Positions 33,977 to 43,779 of a DNA stretch of 64,000 nucleotides are shown piece after piece. Source of the stretch: Marmoricola sp. GTDB lineage: Bacteria; Actinomycetota; Actinomycetes; Propionibacteriales; Nocardioidaceae. The stretch lies in the NCBI GenBank assembly GCA_025965195.1, contig JAOPXK010000044.1, positions 1 through 64,000 of the forward strand, read 5' to 3'. The notes under the pieces are model-generated. The model did no database searches and was not told the DNA's origin. It saw only the letters and a program-made list of their open reading frames with translations. The position numbers were made by a program, and so were the translations under genes. Each line of letters opens with the position of its first letter. The first letter of the stretch is position 1.

Positions 33977-35338
33977 TCACATGCCGTCGATGAGTCGCTC
34001 GACGCGTTCGTCGTGGGAGCGGAACGGGTCCTTGCAGAGCACGGTCCGCTGCGCCTGGTCGTTCAGCTTGAGGTGCACCCAGTCGACGGTGAAGTCGCGG
34101 CGACGCTCCTGCGCGCGCTTGATGAAGTCGCCGCGGAGCCTGGCCCGGGTGGTCTGCGGCGGCACCGACTTCGCCTGGAAGATCGCCAGGTCGTTGCTGA
34201 CCCGGGCGACCGCACCCCGCTTCTCGAGCAGGTAGTAGAGCCCGCGATCGCGGTGGATGTCGTGGTAGGCGAGGTCGAGCTGTGCGACCCGCGGGTGGCC
34301 GAGCGGCAGGCCATGGGCGGCGCGGTAGCGCTCGATCAGCTTCCACTTGATCACCCAGTCGATCTCGCGCTCGACCAGCGAGAGGTCACCGGACTCGACG
34401 GCCTTCAGGCCGCGCTCCCACAGGTCGAGGGTGCGGTCGATCACCGGAGTGCGCAGCTCACGACGGTCCACGAAGTCGCGAGCCCGGCTGAGGTACTCGC
34501 CCTGGATGTCGAGCACGCTGGCCTCGCGGCCGTTGGCGAGCCGGAGCTTCTTGCGGCCGGTCATGTCGTGGGAGATCTCGCGGATCGCGCGGATGGGGTT
34601 CTCCATGGTGAGGTCGCGCATCACCACGCCCTCCTCGATCATCCGGAGCACCAGGTCGCAGCTGGCCACCTTGAGCATGGTGGTGGTCTCGCTCATGTTG
34701 GAGTCGCCGACGATCACGTGCAGCCGGCGGAACCGCTCGGCGTCCGCGTGCGGTTCGTCGCGGGTGTTGATGATCGGACGGCTCCGGGTGGTCGCGCTGC
34801 TGACGCCTTCCCAGATGTGCTCGGCCCGCTGGCTGACGGCGTACGACGCACCGCGGGGGGTCTGGGTGACCTTGCCGGCGCCGCAGATGATCTGCCGGGT
34901 GACCAGGAACGGGATCAGCACGTCGGCCAGCTTGCTGAACTCGCCGTTGCGTCCGACGAGGTAGTTCTCGTGGCAGCCGTAGGAGTTGCCGGCGGAGTCG
35001 GTGTTGTTCTTGAACAGGTAGATGTCGCCCGAGATGCCCTCGTCATGGAGCCGGCGCTCGGCATCCATCAGCAGGCCCTCGAGGATCCGCTCCCCGGCCT
35101 TGTCATGGGTGACGAGATCGACGATGTCGTCGCACTCCGGAGTGGCGTACTCGGGGTGGCTGCCGACATCGAGGTAGAGGCGGGCGCCGTTGCGCAGGAA
35201 GACATTGCTGCTGCGTCCCCAACTGACGACCTTGCGGAAGAGATAGCGCGCGACTTCGTCGGGGCTCAGCCTGCGCTGGCCATTGAACGTGCACGTGACG
35301 CCGTACTCGTTCTCGATTCCGAAGATCCGCCGGTCCAC
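33977..35338 (-). CDS. pafA: Pup--protein ligase PafA
   Basis: 453 residues. Glutamine-synthetase-like fold: N-terminal '[13 protein letters not shown]' with the metal-binding acidic pair, 'EYATPECDD', '[17 protein letters not shown]', and '[19 protein letters not shown]' for ATP. Ligates the C-terminal glutamate of Pup to substrate lysines for proteasomal delivery. Starts nine bases after prcA. Lacks the extra Dop loop. Confidence 0.97.
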   Translation of the reverse strand: MDRRIFGIENEYGVTCTFNGQRRLSPDEVARYLFRKVVSWGRSSNVFLRNGARLYLDVGSHPEYATPECDDIVDLVTHDKAGERILEGLLMDAERRLHDEGISGDIYLFKNNTDSAGNSYGCHENYLVGRNGEFSKLADVLIPFLVTRQIICGAGKVTQTPRGASYAVSQRAEHIWEGVSSATTRSRPIINTRDEPHADAERFRRLHVIVGDSNMSETTTMLKVASCDLVLRMIEEGVVMRDLTMENPIRAIREISHDMTGRKKLRLANGREASVLDIQGEYLSRARDFVDRRELRTPVIDRTLDLWERGLKAVESGDLSLVEREIDWVIKWKLIERYRAAHGLPLGHPRVAQLDLAYHDIHRDRGLYYLLEKRGAVARVSNDLAIFQAKSVPPQTTRARLRGDFIKRAQERRRDFTVDWVHLKLNDQAQRTVLCKDPFRSHDERVERLIDGM

Positions 35339-35347
35339 GTGCCTACC

Positions 35348-36160
35348 CTAGTCCGGCGGGGCGATCGGAGGCTCGGGCTCGCCGGTGACCGGCTCGACAG
35401 GGTCAGCGGGGTCGGCCGGCTCGGTCGACGGCGCGCCCGGACCGACCGTCGGGGTCGCGCTCGGGGTGTCGCCCAGGATGGTGATCAGGGCGGCAGAGGC
35501 CAGCCGGCGGAACTTCCGTTCCTGGGTGCGGGTGCGATCCAGCGTCGCCACCTCGAGATCCCGCGCCGAGATCTGCCGGTCGGTCGTCTCACTGTGGCCA
35601 AGCGCCGCGACCGCGAGACGCAGCGCATCCTCGACGGACAGGCCTGGCTGGTAGCGCTCCTGGAGGTACGCCGCAACCGCGTCGGCCGCGCCGCCCATCA
35701 CCGCGAACCCGTGCTCGTCGGCCACCTGACCGTCGTAGGTCAGCCGGTAGATCTGGTCGTCCTCGACCGTGTCACCGACCTCGGCAACGAAGATCTCCAC
35801 CTCGTAGGGCTTCTCTCCCCCGCTGGAGAAGATCGTGCCGAGTGTCTGCGCATAGGCGTTGGCGAGGCCACGGCCGGTGACATCGCGCCGGTCGTAGGAG
35901 TAGCCGCGCATGTCAGCGAGTCGAACGCCTGCGATGCGAAGGTTCTCGAACTCGTTGTAGCGGCCCACCGCGGCGAACGCGATCCGGTCGTAGATCTCGC
36001 TGACCTTGTGCAGCGCCTGGGATGGGTTCTCCGAGACGAACAGCACGCCGTCGGCGTACTGGATGACGGCGACCGAGCGGCCGCGTGCGATGCCCTTCCG
36101 GGCGAAGTCTGCCCGGTCCTTCATCAGCTGCTCGGGCGAGACGTAGAACGGCATGCTCAT
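35348..36160 (-). CDS. prcA: 20S proteasome alpha subunit
   Basis: 270 residues. '[20 protein letters not shown]' gating N-terminus, '[20 protein letters not shown]', '[19 protein letters not shown]'. An extended Pro/Thr/Glu/Asp-rich tail from about residue 232 follows the fold and is longer than in mycobacteria. Forms the outer rings that dock ARC/Mpa. 73 bases after prcB, with a copy of the dispersed repeat between. Confidence 0.96.
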   Translation of the reverse strand: MSMPFYVSPEQLMKDRADFARKGIARGRSVAVIQYADGVLFVSENPSQALHKVSEIYDRIAFAAVGRYNEFENLRIAGVRLADMRGYSYDRRDVTGRGLANAYAQTLGTIFSSGGEKPYEVEIFVAEVGDTVEDDQIYRLTYDGQVADEHGFAVMGGAADAVAAYLQERYQPGLSVEDALRLAVAALGHSETTDRQISARDLEVATLDRTRTQERKFRRLASAALITILGDTPSATPTVGPGAPSTEPADPADPVEPVTGEPEPPIAPPD

Positions 36161-36214
36161 GTGGGAATCCTAGACATCGGGTGATCGAGGACAGACGGTG
36201 ATCGGTGACGGCGG

Positions 36215-36237
36215 GTGATCGAGCTTGTCGAGATCAG
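36215..36237 (-). repeat. dispersed palindromic element at the prcB stop
   Basis: + strand GTGATCGAGCTTGTCGAGAT then CAG; one mismatch to the kamDE copy. Read on the minus strand the prcB stop TGA starts the repeat (TGATCTCGAC). Partial, decayed GTGATCG copies lie beside it at 36179-36210. Confidence 0.75.
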
Positions 36238-37064
36238 ATGACCGAAGCGGCGGGGCCATCGGGACGCTGCATCCGGCCCGCGACGACGCGGTCGGCGATC
36301 GCGGCCACCTCTGCCTGCGGGAGCCGTCGGCCACCGTCGGCGGTGATGACCTGCACGACCGGGAAGATCCGGCGGGCGAGGTCGGGCCCTCCGGTCGCGG
36401 AGTCGTCATCGGCGGCGTCGTACAACGCCTGGACGGCAGCGGTCACGCAGTCCTCGGCATTGAAGTCGTCGCGGTAGATCTTCTTCAGCGCACCGCGCGC
36501 GAACATCGAGCCGGAGCCCACCGAATGGAACGCGGTCTCCTCGTAGCGTCCGCCGGTGACGTCGTAGCTGAAGATCCGGCCGTGGTTGGCATTGAGGTCG
36601 AACCCGGCGAAGAGCGGCACGACGGACAGGCCCTGCATGGCCATCCCGAGGTTGCTGCGGATCAGCGAGGACAGCCGGTTGGCCTTGCCGTCCATTGAGA
36701 GCGTGGTGCCCTCGATCTTCTCGTAGTGCTCGAGCTCGGTCTGGAAGAGCCGGACCATCTCGACCGCGAGGCCGGCTGTGCCGGCGATGCCGACACAGGA
36801 GTACTCATCGGCCGGGAAGACCTTCTCGATGTCGCGCTGGGCGATGATGTTGCCCATCGTCGCGCGGCGGTCACCGGCCATCACGACGCCACCCTCGAAG
36901 GTCGCAGCGACGATCGTGGTGGCGTGCGGCGCGAGCTCGGCGCCACTGCCCGGGGGCAGTACCCGGCGTGACGGCAGCAGCTCGGGCGCGACCTGACCGA
37001 TGAAGTCGGAGAACGACGACGAACCCGGGACGAGATAGGCGGCTGGCAGGCGTGCGTCAGTCAT
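36234..37064 (-). CDS. prcB: 20S proteasome beta subunit
   Basis: 276 residues: a 48-residue propeptide, then the mature start [11 protein letters not shown] with the catalytic Thr49 (mature T1). Mature D17 (D65 in 'AGDRRA') and K33 (K81 in 'RDIEKVF') are present, so it is proteolytically competent after autocleavage. Forms the inner rings. Starts six bases after the pup stop. Its stop codon lies in the dispersed repeat. Confidence 0.97.
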   Translation of the reverse strand: MTDARLPAAYLVPGSSSFSDFIGQVAPELLPSRRVLPPGSGAELAPHATTIVAATFEGGVVMAGDRRATMGNIIAQRDIEKVFPADEYSCVGIAGTAGLAVEMVRLFQTELEHYEKIEGTTLSMDGKANRLSSLIRSNLGMAMQGLSVVPLFAGFDLNANHGRIFSYDVTGGRYEETAFHSVGSGSMFARGALKKIYRDDFNAEDCVTAAVQALYDAADDDSATGGPDLARRIFPVVQVITADGGRRLPQAEVAAIADRVVAGRMQRPDGPAASVI

Positions 37065-37070
37065 GTAGTG

Positions 37071-37274
37071 CTACTCGCCGCCCTTCTGGATGAACGACTT
37101 CACGAAGTCCTCGGCGTTGGTCTCGAGGACGTCGTCGATCTCGCCGAGGATCGCGTCGATGTCCTCGTCGAGCTGCTCCTTGCGCTCCGCGACCGCTTCC
37201 TGACCGGCGGGCGCGGCGTCTGCCGGCTCGTCGGTCTCCTGCGACTTGCGAGGCTGCTTCTGCTCCTGCGCCAT
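37071..37274 (-). CDS. pup: prokaryotic ubiquitin-like protein Pup, ending GGE
   Basis: 67 residues from MAQEQKQPRK, AGGAG five bases upstream. Acidic, disordered; C-terminal signature 'NAEDFVKSFIQKGGE'. The last residue is glutamate (GAG then TAG), so it is ligation-ready without deamidation. Known GGQ forms need Dop first. Tightly followed by prcB. A repeat element lies in its 5' region. Confidence 0.97.
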   Translation of the reverse strand: MAQEQKQPRKSQETDEPADAAPAGQEAVAERKEQLDEDIDAILGEIDDVLETNAEDFVKSFIQKGGE

Positions 37275-37300
37275 GACACTCCTTTTCGAACTTCCCCAAC

Positions 37301-37323
37301 GTGGTCTCGACAAGCTCGACCAC
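37301..37323 (-). repeat. dispersed palindromic element upstream of pup
   Basis: + strand GTGGTCTCGACAAGCTCGAC then CAC, a compensated variant in which both arms change so pairing is kept (GTGG/CCAC in place of GTGA/TCAC). It lies 27 bases before the pup start, probably in its leader. A TAGGGT about 50 bases further upstream may be a -10 box. Confidence 0.65.
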
Positions 37324-37360
37324 CATGCTGTTTGAGTCAGTACTGCGACCCTACCCAGTC

Positions 37361-38863
37361 CTAGCGAGTTAGGGCCTCGAACAAAGCCAGAGCGGTCGGA
37401 CTCCGGTCGAGCAACGGACCGACGTGGGCCTTGCTGCCACGCATCGGGTCGATCGTCGGCACCCGCTGGAGCGACTCATAACCGGGCAGGTCGAAGATCA
37501 CGGAGTCCCACGAAGCGGCGGCAATGCTGTCGGAGTACTTGTCCAGACAGCGTCCGCGGAAGTACGCGCGGGTGTCCTCCGGCGGATCGTGCATCGCCGC
37601 GATGACCGACTCGTCGTCGAGCAGCCGCTTGATCTGGCCGAGCTTGACCAGCCGGTTGTAGAGCCCCTTCTCGGGGCGCAGGTCGGAGTACTGCAGGTCG
37701 ATCAGGTGCAGCTTCGCGTCGTTCCACTCCAGGCCGTCGCGATCCCGGTAGGAGTTCAGCAGCTTGAGCTTGGCCACCCAGTCGAGCTCGGTGGCGCACT
37801 CCATCGGGTCGCGTTCGAGCCGGGTCAGCACCGACTCCCAGCGGGCGAGCACGTCCTTGGTCTGCACGTCGACGTCGACGCCGTAACGCTCCGCGACGTA
37901 CGCCGTGGCCTGGTGGAAGTACTCCCACTGCAGCTGTACGGCGGTCAGGGTGCGCCCGTCGATCTCGAGCAGGTGGCCCAGCGTCGGGTCGTGGGAGACC
38001 GCCCGCAGCGACATCACCGGCTGGCGCACGCTCAGGTCGGCGGTGAGGTAGCGGTCCTCGATCATGGCCAGCACCAGGGACGTCGTACCGACCTTGAGAT
38101 AGGTCGAGATCTCGGCGAGGTTGGCGTCGCCGATGATCACGTGCAGCCGGCGGTACTTCTCCGGATCGGCGTGCGGTTCGTCACGGGTGTTGATGATCGG
38201 TCGCTTCAGCGTCGTCTCGAGTCCGACCTCGACCTCGAAGAAGTCGGCCCGGGAGGTGAGCTGGAAGCCGTCCCCGCGGCCGTCCTGGCCGATCCCGACG
38301 CGGCCGGCGCCGGTGATGACCTGGCGCGACACGAAGAACGGCGTCAGGTGCCGGACGATGTCGCCGAACGGTGTCGACCGGCGCATCAGGTAGTTCTCGT
38401 GCGAGCCGTAGGAGGCGCCCTTGTTGTCGGTGTTGTTCTTGTAGAGCACGATGTCGGCGTCGGTCGGCACGGAGGCGAACCGGCAGGCGTCGAGGGCGAT
38501 CAGCTCCCCCGCCTTGTCCCACTTCACGATGTCGAGCGGGTTGGTGCACTCGGGGGTGGAGTACTCCGGGTGCGCGTGGTCGACGTACAACCTCGCGCCG
38601 TTGGTGAGGATCACGTTGGCGAGGCCGAGGTCCTCGTCAGTCAGCTGGGTGGGGTCGGCGACCTCGCGAGCCATGTCGAAACCACGAGCGTCTCGCAGTG
38701 GCGACTCCTCCTCGAAGTCCCACCGCGCACGTCGTGCCTTCAGCGTCGAGGACGCATAGGCGTTCACGAGTCGGGTGCTGGCCACCATCGGGTTCGCATG
38801 GGGCTGTCCCTGGACGGAGATCCCGAACTCCGTCTCAGTGCCCATGATTCGCCGGACGCTCAT
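37361..38863 (-). CDS. dop: depupylase Dop
   Basis: 500 residues from [14 protein letters not shown]; an upstream in-frame ATG (39094) would overlap the divergent methyltransferase. PafA-like fold with 'EYSTPECTN', '[17 protein letters not shown]', '[19 protein letters not shown]', plus the Dop-specific loop region around residues 40-70. Family activities are Pup deamidation and removal of Pup from substrates; with a GGE Pup only the second is needed here. Confidence 0.96.
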   Translation of the reverse strand: MSVRRIMGTETEFGISVQGQPHANPMVASTRLVNAYASSTLKARRARWDFEEESPLRDARGFDMAREVADPTQLTDEDLGLANVILTNGARLYVDHAHPEYSTPECTNPLDIVKWDKAGELIALDACRFASVPTDADIVLYKNNTDNKGASYGSHENYLMRRSTPFGDIVRHLTPFFVSRQVITGAGRVGIGQDGRGDGFQLTSRADFFEVEVGLETTLKRPIINTRDEPHADPEKYRRLHVIIGDANLAEISTYLKVGTTSLVLAMIEDRYLTADLSVRQPVMSLRAVSHDPTLGHLLEIDGRTLTAVQLQWEYFHQATAYVAERYGVDVDVQTKDVLARWESVLTRLERDPMECATELDWVAKLKLLNSYRDRDGLEWNDAKLHLIDLQYSDLRPEKGLYNRLVKLGQIKRLLDDESVIAAMHDPPEDTRAYFRGRCLDKYSDSIAAASWDSVIFDLPGYESLQRVPTIDPMRGSKAHVGPLLDRSPTALALFEALTR

Positions 38864-38954
38864 GTGTTCGACCCTACTGGTCACAGCCCGCAGGACCTGC
38901 GGCGGCGTACGCTCGCGATGCAACGAATGACCTGTAGTTGAAGGGCGGAACGCC

Positions 38955-39581
38955 ATGGGGTTCTGGGAACAGCGGGTCGTGCCCCGGCTCGTCGACTTTG
39001 CCTGCGGCGCCGCCGAGATCCGTCCCTGGCGAGAGCAGGCGTGCGCGGGCCTGCAGGGCCGAGTGCTCGAGATCGGCTTCGGGTCCGGTCTCAACGTCGA
39101 CCTCTACCCCGACGCGGTCACGACCGTCGCGGCCATCGAGCCGTCGGACCGGGGCTGGGCGCTCTCGGAGAAACGGCGCGGCGGCGCCGACGTACCGATC
39201 GAGCGGAGCGGGCTCGATGGCCAACGTCTCTCCGAGGCCGATGCGAGCGCGGACAGCGCACTCTGCACGTTCGCGCTGTGCACGATTCCCGACGCGGCCG
39301 CGGCGCTTCACGAGGTACGCCGGGTCCTGGTGAGCGGAGGCCGGTTCCATTTCCTCGAGCACGGGCTGGCCCCCGACCCCCGCGTACAGACCTGGCAACG
39401 CCGACTCGACCCACTCCAGGGGCGGCTGTTCGGCGGCTGCCATCTGACCCGGGACATCCCTGCCCTGCTTGACGATGCGGGCTTCGAGGTCGAGCAGATC
39501 GAACAGCGCTATCTGCCCGGTCCCGCTCTTGGACGACCCTGGAGCTATGGGTCCGTCGGTGTGGCCGTGGCTCGCTCCTGA
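38955..39581 (+). CDS. class I SAM-dependent methyltransferase
   Basis: 208 residues. SAM motif '[16 protein letters not shown]' around residues 37-52, '[17 protein letters not shown]' motif II/III region, and '[18 protein letters not shown]' later, as in UbiE/METTL7-like small-molecule methyltransferases. Divergent from dop, four bases from the convergent small membrane gene. Substrate unknown. Confidence 0.85.
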   Translation: MGFWEQRVVPRLVDFACGAAEIRPWREQACAGLQGRVLEIGFGSGLNVDLYPDAVTTVAAIEPSDRGWALSEKRRGGADVPIERSGLDGQRLSEADASADSALCTFALCTIPDAAAALHEVRRVLVSGGRFHFLEHGLAPDPRVQTWQRRLDPLQGRLFGGCHLTRDIPALLDDAGFEVEQIEQRYLPGPALGRPWSYGSVGVAVARS

Positions 39582-39585
39582 GCGG

Positions 39586-39684
39586 TCAGGACCGGCTGGA
39601 GCGGCTGCCCCAGGCCGTCAGGGCGATCACGAGCAGGATGATCACGACGATGACGGCGACGAGTTGCCATCCGGCGTTCAGCAT
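39586..39684 (-). CDS. 32-residue single-pass membrane peptide
   Basis: ATG at 39684 with AGGAAG five to six bases upstream. Sequence layout: MLNAGWQ, a hydrophobic helix 'LVAVIVVIILLVIALTAW', then GSRSSRS and TGA. Same strand as arc, 76 bases downstream of it. The clear membrane segment with a positively charged tail and good ribosome binding site support a real microprotein. Function unknown. Confidence 0.6.
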   Translation of the reverse strand: MLNAGWQLVAVIVVIILLVIALTAWGSRSSRS

Positions 39685-39760
39685 GAGGTCTTCCTTCGGC
39701 AGCTGGGAAAGTCGAAGTCAGCCTACGAGCGGCCCCCCAAGCCCCCCACAGCGGCTTCCG

Positions 39761-41494
39761 TCAGAGGTACTGGCCGGTGTTGGAGACGGTGTCGATCGAA
39801 CGACCCGGCTCGGTGCCCTGCTTGCCGGTGATGAGCGTCCGGATGAAGACGATCCGCTCGCCCTTCTTGCCGGAGATGCGCGCCCAGTCGTCGGGGTTCG
39901 TGGTGTTCGGCAGGTCCTCGTTCTCCTTGAACTCGTCCACGCACGCCTGCAGCATGTGGCTGACCCGCAGGCCCTTCTGGTCGCTCTCGAGAAGGTCCTT
40001 GATCGCCATCTTCTTGGCGCGATCGACGATGTTCTGGATCATCGCGCCGGAGTTGAAGTCCTTGAAGTACAGGACTTCCTTGTCACCGTTGGCGTAGGTC
40101 ACCTCGAGGAAACGGTTCTCCTCGGTCTCGGTGTACATCCGCTCGACGGTCGCCTGGATCATGCCCGCGACGCACGCCTCACGGTCGTCCCCGAACTCGT
40201 GCAGGTCGTCGGCGTGCAACGGCAGCGTCGTGGTGAGGTACTTGCTGAAGATGTCGCGAGCCGACTCGGCGTCCGGGCGCTCGATCTTGATCTTCACGTC
40301 GAGACGACCGGGTCGCAGGATCGCGGGGTCGATCATGTCCTCGCGGTTGGAGGCGCCGATCACCAGCACGTTCTCCAGCGCTTCGACGCCGTCGATCTCG
40401 CTGAGCAGCTGGGGAACGATGGTGTTCTCCACATCGGAGGAGACCCCGGAGCCACGGGTGCGGAACAGTGAGTCCATCTCGTCGAAGAACACGATGACCG
40501 GGGTGCCCTCGCTGGCCTTCTCGCGAGCACGCTGGAAGACCAGCCGGATGTGCCGCTCGGTCTCGCCGACGTACTTGTTGAGCAGCTCGGGACCCTTGAT
40601 GTTGAGGAAGTAGGACTTCCCCTCCTGCCCGGTGCGCTCGGCAACCTTCTTGGCCAGCGAGTTCGCAACCGCCTTGGCGATCAGCGTCTTGCCACAGCCG
40701 GGAGGGCCGTAGAGCAGCACACCCTTCGGCGGCTTCAGCTCGTGCTCGAGGAACAGCTCCGGATGCAGGTAGGGCAGTTCCACGGCGTCGCGGATCTGCT
40801 CGATCTGGCTGATCAGACCGCCGATGGCGGAGTAGTCGATGTCGGGAACCTCTTCAAGGACGAGCTCCTCGACCTCGGACTTCGGCACCTTCTCGTAGAC
40901 ATAGCCCGCGCGGGAGTCGAGCAGCAGCGAGTCTCCGGCGCGCAGCGTCAACCCGCGCAACGGCTCGGCGAGACGTACGACGCGCTCCTCGTCGGCGTTC
41001 GCCAGGACCAGGACGCGCTCGCTGTCGGCGAGCAGCTCCTTGAACATCACGACCTCGCCGACGGTTTCGTACTCGAGCGCGGCGACCACGTTGAGAGCCT
41101 CGTTGAGCATGACCTCCTGGCCACGGAAGAGGTGGTCGAGGTCAACCGTGGGGCTGACGTTGACCCGCAGCTTGCGGCCACCGGTGAAGACGTCGATGGA
41201 GTCGTCGTCGTTGCGCGAGAGGAAGGTGCCGAACCCGGTCGGTGGCTGGGCCAGCCGGTCGACCTCTTCCTTCAGGGTGATGATCTGCTCGCGTGCCTCA
41301 CGCAGGGTCTGGGCCAGGCGTTCGTTCTGCGAGGTGACGGCGGAGAGGGAGCGCTGGGTGTCGATCAGCCGCTGCTCGATGCCGCGGGATCCGATCGGCG
41401 ACTCGGTGAGGCGATGGCGCAACTCGCGAATCTCGGCCTCGAGGTCCGAGACCTGGCTCATCAACTGCGCGTGTTCTGCATCTGACGATGGCAT
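39761..41494 (-). CDS. arc: proteasomal AAA ATPase ARC/Mpa
   Basis: 577 residues. N-terminal coiled coil (about 8-60), OB domains, AAA module with Walker A '[14 protein letters not shown]' and Walker B '[12 protein letters not shown]', and C-terminal TGQYL, the docking tail that opens the 20S gate. The coiled coil binds Pup, and the ATPase unfolds pupylated proteins. It has an exceptionally complete ribosome binding site. Confidence 0.97.
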   Translation of the reverse strand: MPSSDAEHAQLMSQVSDLEAEIRELRHRLTESPIGSRGIEQRLIDTQRSLSAVTSQNERLAQTLREAREQIITLKEEVDRLAQPPTGFGTFLSRNDDDSIDVFTGGRKLRVNVSPTVDLDHLFRGQEVMLNEALNVVAALEYETVGEVVMFKELLADSERVLVLANADEERVVRLAEPLRGLTLRAGDSLLLDSRAGYVYEKVPKSEVEELVLEEVPDIDYSAIGGLISQIEQIRDAVELPYLHPELFLEHELKPPKGVLLYGPPGCGKTLIAKAVANSLAKKVAERTGQEGKSYFLNIKGPELLNKYVGETERHIRLVFQRAREKASEGTPVIVFFDEMDSLFRTRGSGVSSDVENTIVPQLLSEIDGVEALENVLVIGASNREDMIDPAILRPGRLDVKIKIERPDAESARDIFSKYLTTTLPLHADDLHEFGDDREACVAGMIQATVERMYTETEENRFLEVTYANGDKEVLYFKDFNSGAMIQNIVDRAKKMAIKDLLESDQKGLRVSHMLQACVDEFKENEDLPNTTNPDDWARISGKKGERIVFIRTLITGKQGTEPGRSIDTVSNTGQYL

Positions 41495-41499
41495 CGCAC

Positions 41500-41508
41500 A
41501 TCACCTCC
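41500..41508 (-). promoter_or_regulatory. full-length Shine-Dalgarno of arc
   Basis: GGAGGTGAT on the minus strand, complementary over nine bases to the 16S rRNA 3' end, five bases before the ATG. It fixes the arc start. Confidence 0.75.
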
Positions 41509-41596
41509 GGTGGCTTTCCCTCTGACTGCCAACCTACCTGCGCGTGCAGATTTCAGAAGGGGTTATCCACTCCGTGTCGGTCACAGTTCGGACCCG

Positions 41597-42568
41597 TCAG
41601 GAGTCCAGTGTTTCGGCGAAGGACTCGGGAGGCAGATCAACGGGTCGCGGACCGCTGTAGTCGACGCCGTACGCACCGGGGGCAGGACGCCGCTTCTTGC
41701 GCGGGGCAGCGTTCCCAGGAGCCATCCGTCGAGAGGTGACGAGGAATCCCGTGTGTCCGTTCATCTTGTGGCCCGGCCGGATCGCCAGGCCCTCCACGTG
41801 CCAGTCGCGGACGAGGGTCTCCCAGGGCTGCGGCTCGGTGAACTCCCCGTGGGCGCGGAGCGTCTCGCACACCTTGCCGAGCTGGGAGGTGGTGGCCACG
41901 TAGGAGATCACGATCCCGCCCGCGGTGAGGGCGTCAGCGGCGACGTCGATGCACTCCCACGGCGCGAGCATGTCGAGCACGATCCGGTCGACAGAACCGG
42001 GTTCCTCGCCCTTCGGCAGCTCGTGGACCAGGTCGCCGATGGTCAGCTGCCACGCCGGGTGGTCGCCGCCGAAGAACTGCGTGACGTTGCGGCGCGCGAC
42101 ATCGGCGAACTCCTCGCGGCGCTCGTAGGACGACACCCGGCCGGTCGGACCGACCGCCCTGAGCAGCGAACAGGTGAGGGCACCGGAGCCGGCCCCTGCT
42201 TCCACCACCCGTGCACCCGGAAAGATGTCGGCCATCGCGACGATCTGCGCGGCGTCCTTCGGGTAGACGACGGCAGCGCCTCGCGGCATCGAGACCACGA
42301 ACTCGCTGAGCAGCGGCCGGAAGACGAGGTACTCGCCGCCGGACGTCGACGTGATCGAGAAACCCTCTTCGCGGCCGATCAGCTCGTCGTGCTCGATACC
42401 GCCGCGGTTGGTGTGGAACGACTTGCCGGCCTCGAGGCAGATGTTGTGACGTCGGCCCTTGGCATCGGTCAGCCGCACCCACTCGCCCTCGGCAAGCGGC
42501 CCGCGGTGGACGCCGGACCAGCGGCTCCCGTCGAGCGAGTCGACGCTGCCGGAAGGGGTCTGGGTCAC
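41597..42568 (-). CDS. trmI: tRNA (adenine-58-N1)-methyltransferase TrmI
   Basis: 323 residues. N-terminal beta domain, then Rossmann SAM site 'VVEAGAGSGALTCSLLRAVG' and 'GRVSSYERREEFADVAR', 'DMLAPWECIDVAADAL' with the catalytic-loop aspartate, 'GKVCETLRAHG'. Makes m1A58 in the tRNA T-loop. ATGA overlap with the M50 protease gene. Basic C-terminal tail. Same position as Rv2118c in the mycobacterial locus. Confidence 0.93.
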   Translation of the reverse strand: MTQTPSGSVDSLDGSRWSGVHRGPLAEGEWVRLTDAKGRRHNICLEAGKSFHTNRGGIEHDELIGREEGFSITSTSGGEYLVFRPLLSEFVVSMPRGAAVVYPKDAAQIVAMADIFPGARVVEAGAGSGALTCSLLRAVGPTGRVSSYERREEFADVARRNVTQFFGGDHPAWQLTIGDLVHELPKGEEPGSVDRIVLDMLAPWECIDVAADALTAGGIVISYVATTSQLGKVCETLRAHGEFTEPQPWETLVRDWHVEGLAIRPGHKMNGHTGFLVTSRRMAPGNAAPRKKRRPAPGAYGVDYSGPRPVDLPPESFAETLDS

Positions 42569-43710
42569 TGGTGAGCTCCTGCTTGGAAGGCTCGATCGAC
42601 GTCGAGCGTGGTCAGTACGCCGAACAGAGTGCCATCGCTCTCGACCAGGACATATTCCTCGGCCGGCGTACGGCCGATCGCGCGGATCAGCTCCTCGCCG
42701 GCAATGTCGGCAGGAAGGGTCAACCCGTCCTCCATGGTCCGGGCGATCGACACGACCGGGACCCAGGGCCGCCGGTCTTCCGGGGTGCTGAGCAGCGCGG
42801 CCTCGCTGACGACGCCGTTGATCTCGTTGTCGTGGGAGTGCGTCACGATCGCGCCGGCACCTGCTTCGCGGGCGAGGCGTACGGCCTCGGCGACGGAGGT
42901 GCCCTCGGGCACGGCGACCACGCGACGCGCGAGCGGGCGGGCCATCAGCGCGGGAAGCCGCCGGCGCGCCTTGGCGCTGACGATGGAGGCGGTCGCCCCG
43001 CCCCAGAGGAACGCGGCGAGCACACAGGCGAGCAGATAGTCGACGACATCGGGCGGTGTGTTGAAGAACTCACGCTCGATCAGCGGGTAGCAGAGCGCGA
43101 CGACGGCCGTGACGCGTCCGCCCCAGGCGGCGACGATCGTGCCGCTGTGCATGTTGTTGGTGCCGCGCCAGACGATCGCGCGCAGCACCCGGCCCCCGTC
43201 GAGCGGAAGACCGGGGATCAGGTTGAGTACGCCGACGACCAGATTCGCCCCCGCCAGTCCCTCGACCGCCATCCCGAGCAGTCCATCGTTGACGAACAGC
43301 GCCACTGCGAGCGCGGCCAGACCGACGGCGATCGAGGTCAGCGGCCCGACCACGGCAATCTTGAACTCCTCACCGGGGGTTGCCGGCTCCCCCTCGATCT
43401 CCGTCATCCCACCGAGGAAGTGCAGGCTGATCGAGCGAACCGGCAGGCCGAAGTGCTTGGCCATCAGCGCATGCGACATCTCGTGGAGCAGCACCGACAT
43501 GTAGAGGAGCACCGCGAAGGCCAGCCCGGCGACGTACTTCAGCGCGCCGAGGCCCGGCTGCACGACCTCCACCCGTGGGGCGAGGACGATCGCGATCAGC
43601 ACCGCGATGAGCAGCCACGAGGACCGGACGAGCACGTCGATCCCGCCGATGGACCCGATCCGGAGACTCCCGGGCGGGTGCACGGGGGCATCTGGTCTCT
43701 GCTCGTCCAC
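42565..43710 (-). CDS. site-2 protease family (M50) with CBS domains
   Basis: 381 residues. Zinc motif HEMSH in a membrane helix ('VLLHEMSHALMAKHF'), second motif 'NLIPGLPLDGGRVL', about six membrane segments, then a CBS-pair (residues about 265-381) ending 'GTLFGVLTTLDVDRAF'. An intramembrane metalloprotease resembling Rip3/SpoIVFB-CBS proteins. The CBS pair could sense adenine nucleotides. Substrate unknown. Confidence 0.9.
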   Translation of the reverse strand: MDEQRPDAPVHPPGSLRIGSIGGIDVLVRSSWLLIAVLIAIVLAPRVEVVQPGLGALKYVAGLAFAVLLYMSVLLHEMSHALMAKHFGLPVRSISLHFLGGMTEIEGEPATPGEEFKIAVVGPLTSIAVGLAALAVALFVNDGLLGMAVEGLAGANLVVGVLNLIPGLPLDGGRVLRAIVWRGTNNMHSGTIVAAWGGRVTAVVALCYPLIEREFFNTPPDVVDYLLACVLAAFLWGGATASIVSAKARRRLPALMARPLARRVVAVPEGTSVAEAVRLAREAGAGAIVTHSHDNEINGVVSEAALLSTPEDRRPWVPVVSIARTMEDGLTLPADIAGEELIRAIGRTPAEEYVLVESDGTLFGVLTTLDVDRAFQAGAHQ

Positions 43711-43779
43711 AGGCCAACGCTAGCGCGACGCGGTTCCGGGCCGTCGGCCCGTGTCGGTGGCCTCGCCTAGGGTGACGCC

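Noticed and set aside
33260-36184. 974-codon frame antisense to the FKBP, pafA and prcA genes
   Set aside because: Spans several well-supported opposite genes and their gaps; no recognisable domain.
36179-36210. Short GTGATCG direct repeats beside the prcB element read as a CRISPR-like or regulator array
   Set aside because: Irregular spacing and decaying matches fit degenerate copies of the dispersed repeat.
38864-39094. 77-residue N-terminal extension of Dop
   Set aside because: It would overlap the divergent methyltransferase gene; [10 protein letters not shown] is the conserved family start.
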